From Acanthopleura granulata (taxonomy: Eukaryota; Mollusca; Polyplacophora; Chitonida; Chitonidae): DNA of 64,000 nucleotides. The position numbers and the translations under genes were made by a program. Under the pieces are notes generated by a model. The model searched no databases, was not told the DNA's origin, and was given only the letters and a program-made list of their open reading frames with translations. The stretch lies in the NCBI GenBank assembly GCA_016165875.1, contig JABBOT010000080.1, positions 40,733,477 to 40,797,476 of the forward strand, read 5' to 3'. This document shows positions 23,924-35,872 of the stretch, piece after piece; within the stretch, counting starts at the first letter, position 1, and each line of letters begins with the position of its first letter.

Positions 23924-24290
23924 CACACCTTCGCCCATGACGTCATTCTGGCTTGCCATGGTGGTTATATTTTTTATGTTGCCTTTATGGTTTAACTTCT
24001 TGACATAAAGACTGCGGTTCTGGCTTAGCTGGGTGATGATTACGCTGCCTTTGTGGCTTAACTTTTTACTGCATCCAAAATGTCGTTACGTCCTAAAACT
24101 TGCTGTTATACATTAATATCGACACTCAGGTTCGGGCTTTGTGTGAGATGCATGCTGTCATTAAGGCTTAAGTTGCCCATATCCATATCCATGTCATTAT
24201 GGATGACCTTTATGGTCACTGGCATTATGGCCTAACTTGTCAGCATCCACGATGTCGTTATGGATGACCTTTATGGTAATTGTGGTTTAA
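23906..24290. repeat. Degenerate GCCTTTATGGCTTAAC repeats over the gene's stop and 3' region
   Basis: The phrase GCTGCCTTTATGGCTTGAC (about 23,906) recurs as GTTGCCTTTATGGTTTAAC (about 23,979), GCTGCCTTTGTGGCTTAAC (about 24,043) and GGATGACCTTTATGGT (about 24,203 and 24,263). Spacing is about 60-160 bp. The stop codon lies within the first copy. Confidence 0.7.
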
Positions 24291-24534
24291 CTTATCAACA
24301 TCTGCACAATTAAGTCAGGCTTTTACACAAAATTTTTACATCAGAATCTTTCCACACACGTTTTCGGCCTATATAGGTTTTTGGTGGCACAGATGTTGAA
24401 TGGAAGTGTTTTTCCAGTGACATAATAATGAGACTATAATAACACAGTGATAACAATATCATTCCTTACGTCGCGTAGATAGATTATCTACGAGTTTTCA
24501 AGTGCCGGCTGTAAATACTCTATTTACACGTAAT

Positions 24535-24540
24535 AATAAA
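24535..24540 (+). promoter_or_regulatory. Candidate poly-A signal AATAAA for the tetraspan gene
   Basis: AATAAA, 612 bp after the stop codon, is one of the first canonical signals I noticed downstream on this strand. Use of this site is an inference. Confidence 0.35.
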
Positions 24541-24814
24541 TACATTTACACGATATCTGTGTGTTTGACGTAATTTCTCCTTTGCAGCTCTCACTGTTAG
24601 TAAGGTCGTGGTTAAAATAATGCATATCCAAAGGTAGATGCTTTATTCCAGACTTCCTCTGTCCATAATATTGGACGTCATTACATAAATGAAGAATTCT
24701 TCAAAATGGCATTGAACAACGATCAAATAAATTTACTAATAAATAAATTATTCCCCTTTTGACTGATACACTTGAGTCAAGTCGGGTCTTGATGCCGTAT
24801 CCGATATTTGCAAC

Positions 24815-25035
24815 ACTTTTGGTCGTGGACATCGGCAATATTTCAGCCACGTCATTGCGAATATTTTCAAGTATATTTCAGTAGCACATTAGAAAGAAAC
24901 CGGAAAAGCCCGGAGGAAACTACCGCCCTTGATTAACCGGATATAAAGCCACAGCCAGACAATCAAAGAGATGGATTCCAACACACAATCTCATTGGTCT
25001 AAGACTAGTGGTCTAAGCTGACAGGTCAACAGTTG
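24815..25035 (-). mobile_element. SINE family 2, reverse orientation
   Basis: In plus orientation: GGACATCGGCAATATTTCAG, CCACGTCATTGCG, GAAACCGGAAAAGCCCGGAG and GATGGATTCCAACACACAATC, the last containing a reversed B-box-like motif. The tail matches 22,843-22,915. Confidence 0.6.
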
Positions 25036-27924
25036 TACCCGAGACGGACCCGAAATACTGATAAAGTAAGAAGGTGACAATGACAAAGTCCAACACTTCA
25101 ATATTCTTTCTATAGAAAAAAATATCAAAACCCGGATGTTTAAACAAAGCTGAAGTTGTACTGCCACTTCACAGATTCATCATTCAAAATAGTATCAATT
25201 TTTTGCGAAACGTGGCCCATGCTCACATTTAAGTCCCATCTCGCGCTGTTCTGTGGCAGCTAACTGTTATTTTAGCCTATAAAGCAACAATGTCCTCGGG
25301 CACATGAATATAATTGCATTTAATTAAAAAAAAAACAACAACACTTTTTAAGACACCGATATTACTTTGAATTCCAATTTACATTTTAGCTCAGCCATGT
25401 AGAGGACAGAGTATGATATATGGATGCTCAAGGCTCAGAGCACCATCTGTCGTCAATCTAATCATAAGGGTTTAACTACCTGTATAAATTTATAAAGCCA
25501 ATGGCATATACGGACACTCGTACCTGCTGTGCAGTTTATCCAAACAAAAAATACATGAAAAAAACATAGTACTTTATCTGCAACCAAAGTGAGACAGATT
25601 GTAGATTTGAGTGACACAGTTTATATTCGATTAATAAGGAAGTCATCTGTGAGGAGTCATATAGTAAATAAGCAATACATATGCTCTGGCCGTTGAAACA
25701 AATGCACACGGGAGAAATAAAATGAATAAAAAGGAAACCCTGATGACGAATTGAAGTTAGAACTTCGGCTTTAACTAATCACTCAGTCTAAACTGAATAT
25801 TAAAAATCTGTGGTACGGATTTTTTTTATAATTTATGTAATACATTGTGCACTTGCACAATAAAGCTTTAAATCTGTTGAAACTTGACGAATAAATAGCA
25901 TTCCGAAAAAACAAGTGTGATTTTTACAATATTTTTCTCTTTATTTTCACTTATTTCGAAATAGATTTAGATAATGTTGAAGAGAAGTTTTCAAAGGAAC
26001 ATTCTTTTAGCTATCCGAATATTACACATATGAATATTTCATCAATATTTTTGGTTATAGAGGGCAAAATGTGGAAGGTTGATAAGGGTTCTAGTATCCT
26101 TAGATCACGGCGGCCTGGCTTATGGGTGGAGGAAAGCGGGGTACCGGGATGAAACCACAAAAACTGAGATATTTAAAACACCACGAAGAGGCGTGAAAGT
26201 GGTTGAAATAAAGATTAGGGAGTGGTCGCCCTTATTTCTGGCTCAGCCTTTATTAGCACTGAACAAGGAAGATTTGGATGCGCCATTGTTTCCAAATTCT
26301 CTTCAGATACAATGGACTCAACTGCCTTCCCCAACACGGCGAACCTATAACATTAAATGCTCGTTTTATTTTTCCAAAACAGCAGCTCTGATGAAGAAGA
26401 AAAGCTCGTACTGTTTAACGTGATTTTACAGCCATATACAAAGTCGTGTAACGAAACAATGGCAAAATTATGAAGACAGTAACGAAGTATGCGTGAAGTA
26501 CTGAGAGCCCAGGCTGAAAAGAGCTGTTTAAGTTCATAAACCTTCAGCTACTCGGTTTTCATCATGGTTCGTCCAAGTTTAAATAACTTTTTGTTACACT
26601 TTCTCGGACACTCATGTTCTAGTAGATGTAATCAGAAATAGTTGCCTAAGGTTTTTGTCCAGTCACGTAGTACAGTAGCACTTTTCATACCTTTAGGGAT
26701 AAAAGAGTTAGAACTTAAAACTCCCCTATTGCAAGGATGTACATACTAGAAATGTACAATATTTCCAAGCTTTCAAAGCTGCTATGACTCGGTCATCGTT
26801 TGCTCTTCAGCTTTGAATACAGCAGTGTGCACAAACTTGCAGCTCATACTTTTGAGTTCAGTCGTACGACTTTATTCCGGAAAATTTACCGTGAAAAGAA
26901 CTATACCCGTGTATATACGACAACTGATGCGCCGCAACAATTATGATTGACGCCAGGTACACGAATGTCTGTTTCAGCGCTTGAATTTGAACATATCGCG
27001 TATCTGTTACCATGAAGTTACGTTATGAGTTAGGTGTTTGAAATACCAAGTTCGTGGAAAGTTTGCAATACCTTTACCCCTTTCTTAATTCCGTTAGACG
27101 AGACTGATAAATGAAAGCTCTGATAAAAAAAACCCCAAACCTGTTTTCTGGGAATAAACCCTAGCTTTACAAACTCATTTTAGGACTACACACATTATCT
27201 TGACCTGTTAACAATGCTGTTTTTAAGAGTTAATGAGGTATAAACTGTCAATTATTCAATATTTACTTCTATTGTATTCATTGGATGGAACGTAATCAAC
27301 TTTACAAGCTGACGTGTTATCTTTCAATTACCACTCTCGCACATATGATTTCTGTCAGTTTTCTCAAATTACGTCCATGTAATCTCCATTGACAATCTCA
27401 CTTAAATTAACTTCATGGAAAATACTATCGCTGCGAATACTTTGGTTTAAAGGAGTTTTTGCCATGGAAACCCCATTAAATGTAACTCCAACCCAATGTT
27501 CAGTCGGCACGAAGATAATCAGCACTCAATGCCACAATGATTTGCCAAGGCGTAAGAAATGACGTGATTTTATCGATTTTATAATAGCTGTTGTTTGCCC
27601 ATAGGCGAGGAAATATCGGCCCAAAATATTGAATGACTTGAAGCGTTAAATTAGAGGAATAAGCAGAGAACAGAGACGATAAATTGAGTGGTAAGTGTCA
27701 AACGATAAGTGAGCTGCACGATGTAGCATACGATGGAAATGTAATTATAACGGCTCAGGTAACATTAATGTTCATTTTAATAGAGATTCATTGAATTTAT
27801 TTGTCTTTGTCGGTCATTATTGTAAACTGGCTGCAAATTAAACGCATGTATCGTGTGTCCGGTCTAATTTTTTTCTCAAATTTGGGCGAACAAAACTCTT
27901 AAGACAAAAGACTACAGTATGAAG
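25036..27924. other. Intergenic, with a small dispersed-repeat fragment
   Basis: No gene supported. The phrase GGCTTATGGGTGGAGGAAAG, then GGGGTACCGGGATGAAACCA, at 26,107-26,150 is a repeat-type block. It explains the start of the open frame at 26,079-26,423. A family R tail fragment lies near 26,950-26,985 (CAGGTACACGAATGTCTGTT). Confidence 0.5.
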
Positions 27925-28045
27925 AGTAAAACAAGAGCAGCTACAACCTTGTGATAGTTGGCAAATGGTCATGCAGAATCCGACATATCGGGCCTATCAT
28001 TAATTTAGGCAAGTTTATATTCCTACTGTTCATGCAAATGTTTTT
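27925..28045 (+). repeat. Dispersed repeat family R, head segment
   Basis: AAGAGTAAAACAAGAGCAGC, GTGATAGTTGGCAAATGGTC and CCTACTGTTCATGCAAATG match the head of the other copies. Confidence 0.8.
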
Positions 28046-29481
28046 AAAGTATACATCTTGTAACTTCCCCGACCCAGTCCCCGAGGGTTTTATTGTCAAT
28101 ATTCTTTAAGAAATATTTCGTTGATTTTCACAGCCTTTTTCTTCAGTTCAGCCTAGAAGTCTTGATTTCCGCTGAATTCGTTTCACAGGTTTAACTCCAG
28201 CGCTTCAGTGTGCATCATCCGGAATACTTGTTTAAGTATTTAAGTCCACTTGTTTAATCTTTAAGTCCAAAATGAATGAAAATTTCATGAAACAAATCTT
28301 TTGTGGCATAATATATAAATTTTATTAATCATGATAGGTTAAACAAAATTGCACAATAGTTAATTTAAAAACTCACATGAATGCATATTTATGTATGTAT
28401 TTAAAAAACAACACACATTAAGTTTGTGAATGTTAAAAAAATCTACAGAAAAAATCCCAACGACGTCATTTTGGCAGCGCACTGGCATGTATGGAATTTA
28501 TGTACAATTTTACTGAGTAGTTCGAGTTAAATAAGTTCAGGCAATTAATTAAGTTGCTTAATTGCGCAAAGTTGTAATAAGTCGGCACTCAAATAGAAAC
28601 AACAGTTATATAGTGTATACCACAAGCCGCCTTTAAATCAATGTTATTTTTAAGGTCTCATTAACAATTCAGTTAGATTACAATAGATAACAATACTGAA
28701 ATAGATTAAATCAGTGCTTCATCAGTGGCTATTGTGAACATAGCGTAGCTTTATTTATATTTCGAAAGAAAAAATTGCCATGATTATTTCATAGTGAAGC
28801 TTAAAAGTGTACTTTTCATAGTAGTTCTCAAGATCATATAACACGTAGAATTTTTCATACTTTAGTATTTATTCATAATGTATACTTCAGAATTGCACTT
28901 TGCAATGTATGGTTTTCGTTCACATACTTTAATTTTATATATCCAATCCAATAAATCAATTGATCCATGTAGTTCATCCCTTCAGACATATTCCTTGGAA
29001 GAAATCCAGATAAAGAATCGAATTATCTCCCTTTGTATGACTGTCAGCGTCATCTCTGTCAATTGCGCAAAGTCTCACCCGAGACGTTTGAACAAGTCCT
29101 GCTGATGGACGGCTTTGGACCTGTCCAATGATATTTGCATTTGCCAAGTTCAGCACGGAAGAGGTTTGAACAAAGCCATATTTCTTTTTTATGTAGTTTA
29201 CCTTGTTTTTTGTACATCTATACTGACAGAACGAGTCCGTACTGGACAGTCTTTGTTAAATTATTCTAAAAAAATTAACCTATATTACACAAACCACCAC
29301 AAGTCAGATAACTGAGGGTGGATGAATATGGCCATGGTTTTATGAAGTAAATTACATCTTCTACGCTGAATCGAAAGAAAAATGTTTTATGCTGATTGAC
29401 TAATGTAATCAACACAAAGAATTGTCAACTCCCTAAATCAGGGAATAAACTTACATGTAGTAATACGCCCCCCCCCCCTCG
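28046..29481. other. Intergenic, nothing recognised
   Basis: AT-rich with short frames only. An 11-base C run lies at 29,468-29,478, at the edge of the next repeat array. Confidence 0.45.
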
Positions 29482-29850
29482 AAAAAGTGAACCACCTAGG
29501 TCTCTCGGAACAAGAATCGAGAAGACATACCAATACCCGCCCCCTGGGGGGGGGGGAAGGAACTATCAGGTAAACCACTTAGATCTCTCGGGACTAGCAT
29601 CGAGTAGCTATACCAATAAACCGGTCCTCCAGGAAAAATATCAGGTGGACCACTTAGATCTCTCGGGACAAATATCGAGTAGCTATATCATTAAGCCTGT
29701 CCCACGGGAAAACTATCAGGTGGACCACTTGGAACTGTCGAGACAAACATGGAGTAGACGCACAATTAAACCTGTTCCCTTTGACAGCTATCAGGTGGAC
29801 TGCACGCTGTCGCTCGGGAAATCTTCGACCAGACTTAATACAGACTCTAT
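29482..29850 (+). repeat. 75-bp tandem repeat, about five units, open as 25-residue repeats
   Basis: Units start TATCAGGTGGACCACTTAGA at 29,564, 29,639, 29,714 and 29,789, exactly 75 bp apart. A fifth, more diverged unit lies upstream and is displaced by a G run (29,546-29,556). The plus frame is open across all units, giving YQVDHLDLSG then SSSY and KPVP per repeat, and continues to about 29,890. No in-frame ATG precedes it (the frame begins at TTG 29,396). A protein would need an upstream exon, which I did not find. The last unit is shortened. It could be a non-coding minisatellite whose period is a multiple of 3. Confidence 0.85.
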
Positions 29851-29890
29851 TGAAAGTAATTTCGTTTTCCCAACAAAAGGAAATGTCTGA

Positions 29891-32237
29891 CAATTTTAAA
29901 GGCCTGCCTTCAGCCGCCTTACCAGTGGCGACAAGCTCACCCAATCTAAAAAAAAATGAAAAAAAGCAAAACAAAATGTAGCTTTGAATAAAGTAGCCTC
30001 ATAAGAGGATGAACAATCTTATATCCGCCTTCGCTAACAATGCCCCTTTGCTTAACTGTAGATTAAATGTACATCGACATCAGACGTAGTACAGACCACT
30101 GTGCATTCCTTGGGGTCGATGAAGCTGTTAAGGGATTGACCCTCCAGGTATAACGAAAATTTATAAATTTACGGCTTTGTGAGTAACGGTAATTACTCCA
30201 AGAACTGTTAAACTTTGAACAAAAGTTTTTCACAAAAGGTGGAGATGCAGAGTCTACCCTGGTATTTTTCAACGCAGATGGACTCAGTGAATGATTCGGT
30301 GTACTCAAAGGCATTAGCAACACTTCGGCATTTATGCCTGCCCAAATGGTATCTGGGTGCATGCCTGAAGAAACACGAAACTGTTCGTCGTAGTTTTAGG
30401 CCAGCCATAACGGGCAGACGTAGCTGCTGCAAATCTAATAGTTTTCATATAATCTAAGAACTCAAGAAACCTTTCAGATAATTTAACGACATACATTTAC
30501 GTAAAAATCAAAAAGACATTTGTCCATGAGGCAATATTTTGGATTTTCTCCTTCACTACTATAGATCTAGCTTAAATCTGGCCACAGTCTTATTTAAACA
30601 TAACAGTCGGTCCACAGAAATCGGTGAACTCATTGTTTCCTTTCAGCAATAAAGCAATATCAATAAATTCATACCTTCATACTTTTTCTTTAATAGGTAA
30701 AGGCATGTGACTGTCTAGGCTTTCAGATCCAGGTGTCAATAGATTCGGGGTGCTAAAGTCGACGGGATAAAGGCGAGATAAAACTTACCATAAGCGCCTG
30801 AAAATTAATGTCCAAAAGCTCACTCAAAGAACCAGCTTCAGAAGTTGACTGATTCAGTTAAGCAACAGGTTCATCAATCGCCGGTACCTCACACAAATTA
30901 CCCTCACCATCCTTTCTAGGTGCTTTGAGTCTGCTTGGCTCGGAGGACGGAAGACGTTGACGCCTGTGCGTTTAGCGCGCAACATAGCCGACATTGTAAG
31001 GCAAAAAGAAATGTGTAAAAATTGTAAGAAATGGCCAATCCTGGCACAAACTGATGAGGCACAGCAATGCACCACGAATCAATAATCACAAATATAAGTA
31101 TGAGCAAGATCAAAGGGCGAATGAAGATGTAAAATATTGTCATTAACCTGAGGCCAAAAAATATATCTACGCCCTGTCAAAATCAGCGAGGGAGAGGGTT
31201 TGCAATTGCTGCCCCCCCCCCCAGGGAAAGCCAATCAAAATCATTCTAAAACAGAACTAATCCTACTTCCTTCGTCAAGCTTACATCGAGATATCTTATC
31301 TTAATTTCGCCTATAGGAGTTGCTATCAAAAAATGTCTATATTAAACAAACAAGATAGTTGTTTCGAATGCGCATGACCGGAATGTCTTCGGTGATGGAT
31401 GAACAGTACCTGGTGGCTGTGTTGAAAACATTGTAACGGTAACCAGTTACACACAATTCTGGGATTGTTTCAAGTGGAAAACTCTTTGAAACACAGAAAA
31501 AAATTAGAAAAGGGATCTATTCTGGACTGTCGCCGAAGTTTGTAACGTTTAGAGAATGGCACAAATGACCATGTGCTTTTATTTATCTACCGTATGACGC
31601 GTTATGCTTATGTGCAGTTATGCCCAACTCGAAACCGTTATTTGGCTTATTATATATCCTGTAAATAAAGGGGGAAAGGGCGATAACCACGACCAAAGAA
31701 TGGGAATAACTCTCAGCTGTTTATTTAGCGAAAGGGGCAGGTAACTCACAAATCACAAATTAAGGTGGGGGATTCCTTGAAACTAAACCTCCGGCCAATA
31801 AAAAATGAAAGGGTTTATCCTTCAAATGATAAACTGCATTAATGAAAGTAGTTTCTGCATGTCCTGGAATGATTCAGGAAGCTGCAGAATGTAGTGGGTA
31901 ATATTCTCACAACTGTTTCAAAATCAGTCTCTTGGCAGTTTCCCGATTTCTTTTGAAAACCGTATCATTTATAAGACAACCTTGAAGGTTCATGACATGA
32001 TATGGAAGCTCAGAGCACAGGACTGGCCACTGGACATTCCCAGGTATTTGGCAATCGATGAGTTAAATCCAAACAGGAAATTCCAAATAAATATCTTCGA
32101 GAGTGACTTCCAGCGAATCCAAGAACAGCAGTGTCAAAACAATAACACAGATTTCAAGCAAGACTAAGTTATATATGGGAGAGAGCAAGCATCGGCCAAC
32201 CCTGTCTGTCGATAGTATTGATTTCAATGTCGGTGTG
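29891..32237. other. Intergenic, nothing recognised
   Basis: No supported gene. An 11-C run lies at about 31,211-31,221. The largest frames (for example 30,063-30,362 minus, 99 codons) show no family features. Confidence 0.45.
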
Positions 32238-32315
32238 ACCATTTCCCAACTAGCACACTATCGTCGTTGATCTAGTTTTACTCTTTGAGCTGTAGTATTT
32301 TATATTAAATAATTC
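32238..32315 (-). repeat. Dispersed repeat family R, head fragment
   Basis: GTGACCATTTCCCAACTAGC, ACTATCGTCGTTGATC and TTTTACTCTTTGAGCTGTAG are the reverse complement of the head core. Confidence 0.78.
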
Positions 32316-32767
32316 AAGGAACCATGCCCTTGTCCATCTTTAAAGTGAAAGACAGCTCATGTTCTAAGTTAACTTTGCCAAAAGGCTGGACAATATTATG
32401 TTTATTTCGGTAAAATATTTACCACTACGACAGTGAAAATTGACATTTGACCGTGCTCCATCGGCTAGCATGACAGGCGGCATTCTGTATGGATTGTAAC
32501 TGTTTCAAGCGCGGAACAGTCTTGTAGCCTGAGAGTGTAGTATATTGTGGTTGAAACTTAAGTATGCATGTAAATTTATAACATGAAATGATCTGGAAAT
32601 TTACTCATAACTTACTCATAGCCATAACACAATGGTCTGGAAATAATTTGTAGTGTTGTTCACACCTGTCCTAGTTTAATTAATTATAATTAAAACTTAT
32701 AACACTTAAAAACGTCCTTTCCCTATATTATTACATGTTATACTGACATTTAACTCAGAAGATTTAC

Positions 32768-32979
32768 GTTGGTTAGCAAACTAGCACAGCGTAATGACCC
32801 AGAAACCTCCCACTTATGCGGTCGCTGTGAGTTCGTCCAGCTCATGTTGGCTTCCTCTCCGGCCATACGTTTCCCTTGGGCTCTGCCGGGATTCCTCTCA
32901 CCATGATGCTGGCCGCAGTCGTATAAGTGAAATATTCTTGAGTACGCCGTAAAACACCAATCAAATAACTAAATAAATC
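32768..32979 (+). mobile_element. SINE family 1 with internal deletion
   Basis: Starts in the A-box area (GTTGGTTAGCAAACTAGCAC), then CAGCGTAATGACCCAGAAAC and GCGGTCGCTGTGAGTTCG, and ends in the standard tail. The GCCAGCAACCTG block between the two body halves is deleted, making it about 40 bp short. Confidence 0.9.
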
Positions 32980-33229
32980 AGAAAATTTATGTCACCGCTT
33001 ATATACAGTTGGTATCTTCTAGCTCTCTGAATGGTCAGCCTCTCATACGCATAAAAGCATGGGCGCCTTTAGATCCCCAGTCGGCAGCACAATAATCCAG
33101 ACTTTAAAAGAAAATAATTCAGCAACGAATTCATCCAATTTCAAACAGTTTCTTGTATTCAAAAGAGAATTTTGTTACCTTTTTAATGAACCGTGCCTCA
33201 GTCATGAGCTGTCTTTTACTTTAACGCTT

Positions 33230-34915
33230 CTAATCGACGCCAAGTTTCAAATCACACGAACTCACATGAACAACGTTCACAAATCACACGAACTCACATG
33301 AACAACGTTCACAAATCACACGAACTCACATGAACAACGTTCACAAATCACACGAACTCACATGGACAACGTTCACAAACGTACCGGACAATCTGTCTAG
33401 ACGAAACCTTTAAAATCTTACCGTACACTTTGAATATACATCGTCATGATTTATAAGGCAAAAGAATCTCGTTCCCGATGGAAACATATTCCAGATGAAT
33501 CGATCCCGAAAACATTTTCAGAAGCTTTTTTATCTTTCATTCTAAGGTTTCTAAGTGGTTTTATGTGCTGGGGGCCTCTTTGGAGGTAATGAGAATAAAT
33601 CACTTCCGGATCGGGACACGTGCTGCATAGTAACAGCTGGATCCTGAGAGCCTTAGCTCAAGAGCTTGGTTTTTCAGGTAAGTGGAACGATTTCTATTCT
33701 ATGTTTGCAAAGGACACCTGACAAAATTATTTCACCTGCCAAAACGGCGCACCATTACTTGGAGTGAGTAGCATCTCCTGATCTTTGTATTGTGGTGTAT
33801 GGGCTGCGAAGCGACTATACGGATGTGTCATGGTGTGAAATAACACATGTCAAAGATGGTCAAGTGAAGGAAGCCCGGGAAATACCCACAGGAGCATTCG
33901 AACTGTCCTGTGTACGGATTCATCTAACAGCCAAACAACACTACGTAATGGCTACGAGTGTGTCTGTCTGAAATAACAGATATTACCTGTGGAACTTCTT
34001 ACGACTTCTACTTAATACGTGTAAGTCTTGGAAACACAGAAAACAGAGCCACTTCAGTATGCGAGCTGCCCTGCCTAAGCAACAGATCTACAGGCAAAAC
34101 AAGCAAATAACTATACGTCATTTGAATGCAAGTACAGTAGACGGCGAAGATACACAAATTCACAGACTGAGCGGAATAAAGTTAACTGCATATGGTATTT
34201 TCACAGGTACATAGGTGTATAAACAACAGAGAAGAAATGACATATAACTGAATTATATTTCACCCGAAACACGACTTAATGCTATGATAGCTCTAGCAAG
34301 CCCGCGGGCCAAAACTTGTCCAGTACCTAGTATCGGGAGTTCGTGTTATGTGGCCTTCGAAATCATTGACTGAGTGACATTCATTAAAGTTATAGGCGCT
34401 AAGATGTCAACTGTTAACTCTGAAAACTTCTGGGGCAGTGAAGGCCAGTCTTAAGCGCGTTGTCAGCTTGCCGATCAAATTTTGCCGATTATCGACTTGC
34501 GGTTAAAATTACTTTCTTTCCTTGTCAGCCTGAAAAAAATTAAGGCTGCCCCCTTGTCATGGGCCTCTTCAGGCTTGCCGTAGTTCAGTAGCCATTTCTG
34601 AATGAACCTTCCTGTACAACAAGAAAGGGAAAAATGTCTGTCTGTTGCCTAAAAAAATCTTTGGCAGTTTCTTTTGGACTTAATTTCAGAGTGTTGTGTT
34701 GCCATGGACTTCTTGTAGAAATGCTGCTGGACAGATCAATCCGAGCGAGATTAGAGCTGTCAATTCGGAAAAGTAAACACAGAACATCGATACTCCTGCT
34801 GGCAAGTTTGTTTTTGTTTGTCAATGTTTTTGCCATTGAAGTCAGTATCAAATCCATATTGACCTGTCTCAGTGAAATCACTGAAGCAATATTCTCACCA
34901 ATAAGGCTTCTCTGA
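33230..34915. repeat. Segmental duplication copy A, left part
   Basis: Collinear with 55,060-56,460. Shared phrases in order include CTGTCTAGACGAAAC, CCCGATGGAAACATA, CACTTCCGGATC, GTCTGAAATAACA, GTGAAGGCCAGT, GATCAATCCGAGCGAGATTA (B: GATCAGTGCGAGAGAGATTA) and TTTTTGCCATT. By eye the match is roughly 70-80% with many indels. Open frames inside (34,634-34,915 plus and 34,585-34,881 minus) are broken in copy B, so I do not call genes here. Confidence 0.88.
33249..33378. repeat. 32-bp minisatellite, four units
   Basis: Unit AAATCACACGAACTCACATG plus AACAACGTTCAC starts at 33,249, 33,281, 33,313 and 33,345, nearly identical. The equivalent site in copy B (about 55,076) has a single degenerate unit, so expansion happened in copy A after the duplication. 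Confidence 0.95.
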
Positions 34916-34974
34916 TGGATGGAATGGCAAAGGTAATGCGGCTAATCTCCTCACAGATGCCTTCTGACCCAGAA

Positions 34975-35303
34975 AAGCTCCTGTAATTGAGTAACACTCA
35001 GAGAAGCTCCTATAACTGATTAACTCTTAGAATAGCTAATGTAACTGAGTAAAATTAAGAGGAACATGTGCAACTGTGCAACACTCAGAAGAACATCTGT
35101 AGTTAAGTAACAGTCAGAGAAACATCTGTAATTGAGTAACACTCAGCAGAACATCTGTAGTTAAGTAACAGTCAGAGAAGCATCTGTAACTGAGTAACAC
35201 TCAGTGGAGCATCTGTAGTTGAGAAACAGTCAGAGAAGCATCTTTCATTGAGTAGGGCACAGTGGAACATCTGTAATTGATTAACACTCAGAGGAACTTT
35301 TAT
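34975..35303. repeat. 30-bp degenerate minisatellite, about 11 units
   Basis: Unit close to CATCTGTAATTGAGTAACAC then TCAGAGGAA, with alternating GAGTAACACTCAG and AAGTAACAGTCAG versions that suggest a 60-bp two-unit higher-order period at about 35,090-35,240. It lies at the left edge of the DNA that is absent from copy B. Confidence 0.85.
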
Positions 35304-35519
35304 ACGTGAATATATAACAGCTTCTGCACGGTAATTAATAACGGCCGGAAGATGTAGTGCCATCAATACATTCACTGGTGGCGCGATCAAGCATGCAATT
35401 AGAAGAAAAAAGTATTGAATGTGACCTTTGGGTGACTGGACGAAAGCAACCGACCTTGCAGATAAATCTGCCATTCTGAACTGCTGGTCCTAAACTGAGA
35501 TAATTCGCATCCAACCGAT

Positions 35520-35528
35520 CTATGTATT
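35520..35528. repeat. Target-site duplication, left (CTATGTATT)
   Basis: The nine bases CTATGTATT directly precede the left inverted repeat and recur exactly at 44,218-44,226, directly after the right inverted repeat. Confidence 0.85.
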
Positions 35529-35872
35529 ACGTGACTGAAGTTAGACTGCGGTTGGCAGTTAGCGGTTAGCTATTCAACGGGGACAAGTCATTTTTTCTAT
35601 AAAGTATATATTAGGTTACATCTCCATTAATACTGCACCTACAGACATCACACTTGGTACATTAATGACACTTAATGCGCGTTCTCACGTGATGCCAATA
35701 ATTACCGATTCTGACACCGTGGGGCGCTTCTGTGAATAGCAGTCCGAATAGCAGTCTGGCCCATATCTGCATTAATACTGCACCTACAGACATCATACTT
35801 GGTACATTATTGACGCTTAATTCGGTCTATCACATCATTTATATAATTCCCGATTCTGACACCAGGGGGCGC
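35529..35872 (+). repeat. MULE left terminal inverted repeat with 145-bp subrepeats
   Basis: Begins ACGTGACTGAAGTTAGACTG. From 35,621 it contains a 145-bp subrepeat (TCTCCATTAATACTGCACCT) repeated at 35,766 and started again at 35,911. The right arm in reverse has GCGTGAGTGAAGTTAGACTG and the same subrepeat at the same 145-bp spacing. By eye the arms match at roughly 85-90%. Confidence 0.9.

Noticed and set aside
26079..26423. 114-codon plus-strand frame
   Set aside because: It starts inside a common repeat phrase (GGTGGAGGAAAGCGGGGTAC), has no ATG start in context and no known domain.
35172..35474. 100-codon minus-strand frame with a hydrophobic stretch as a membrane protein
   Set aside because: It runs into the 30-bp minisatellite at its 3' end and has no counterpart in copy B or recognisable family.
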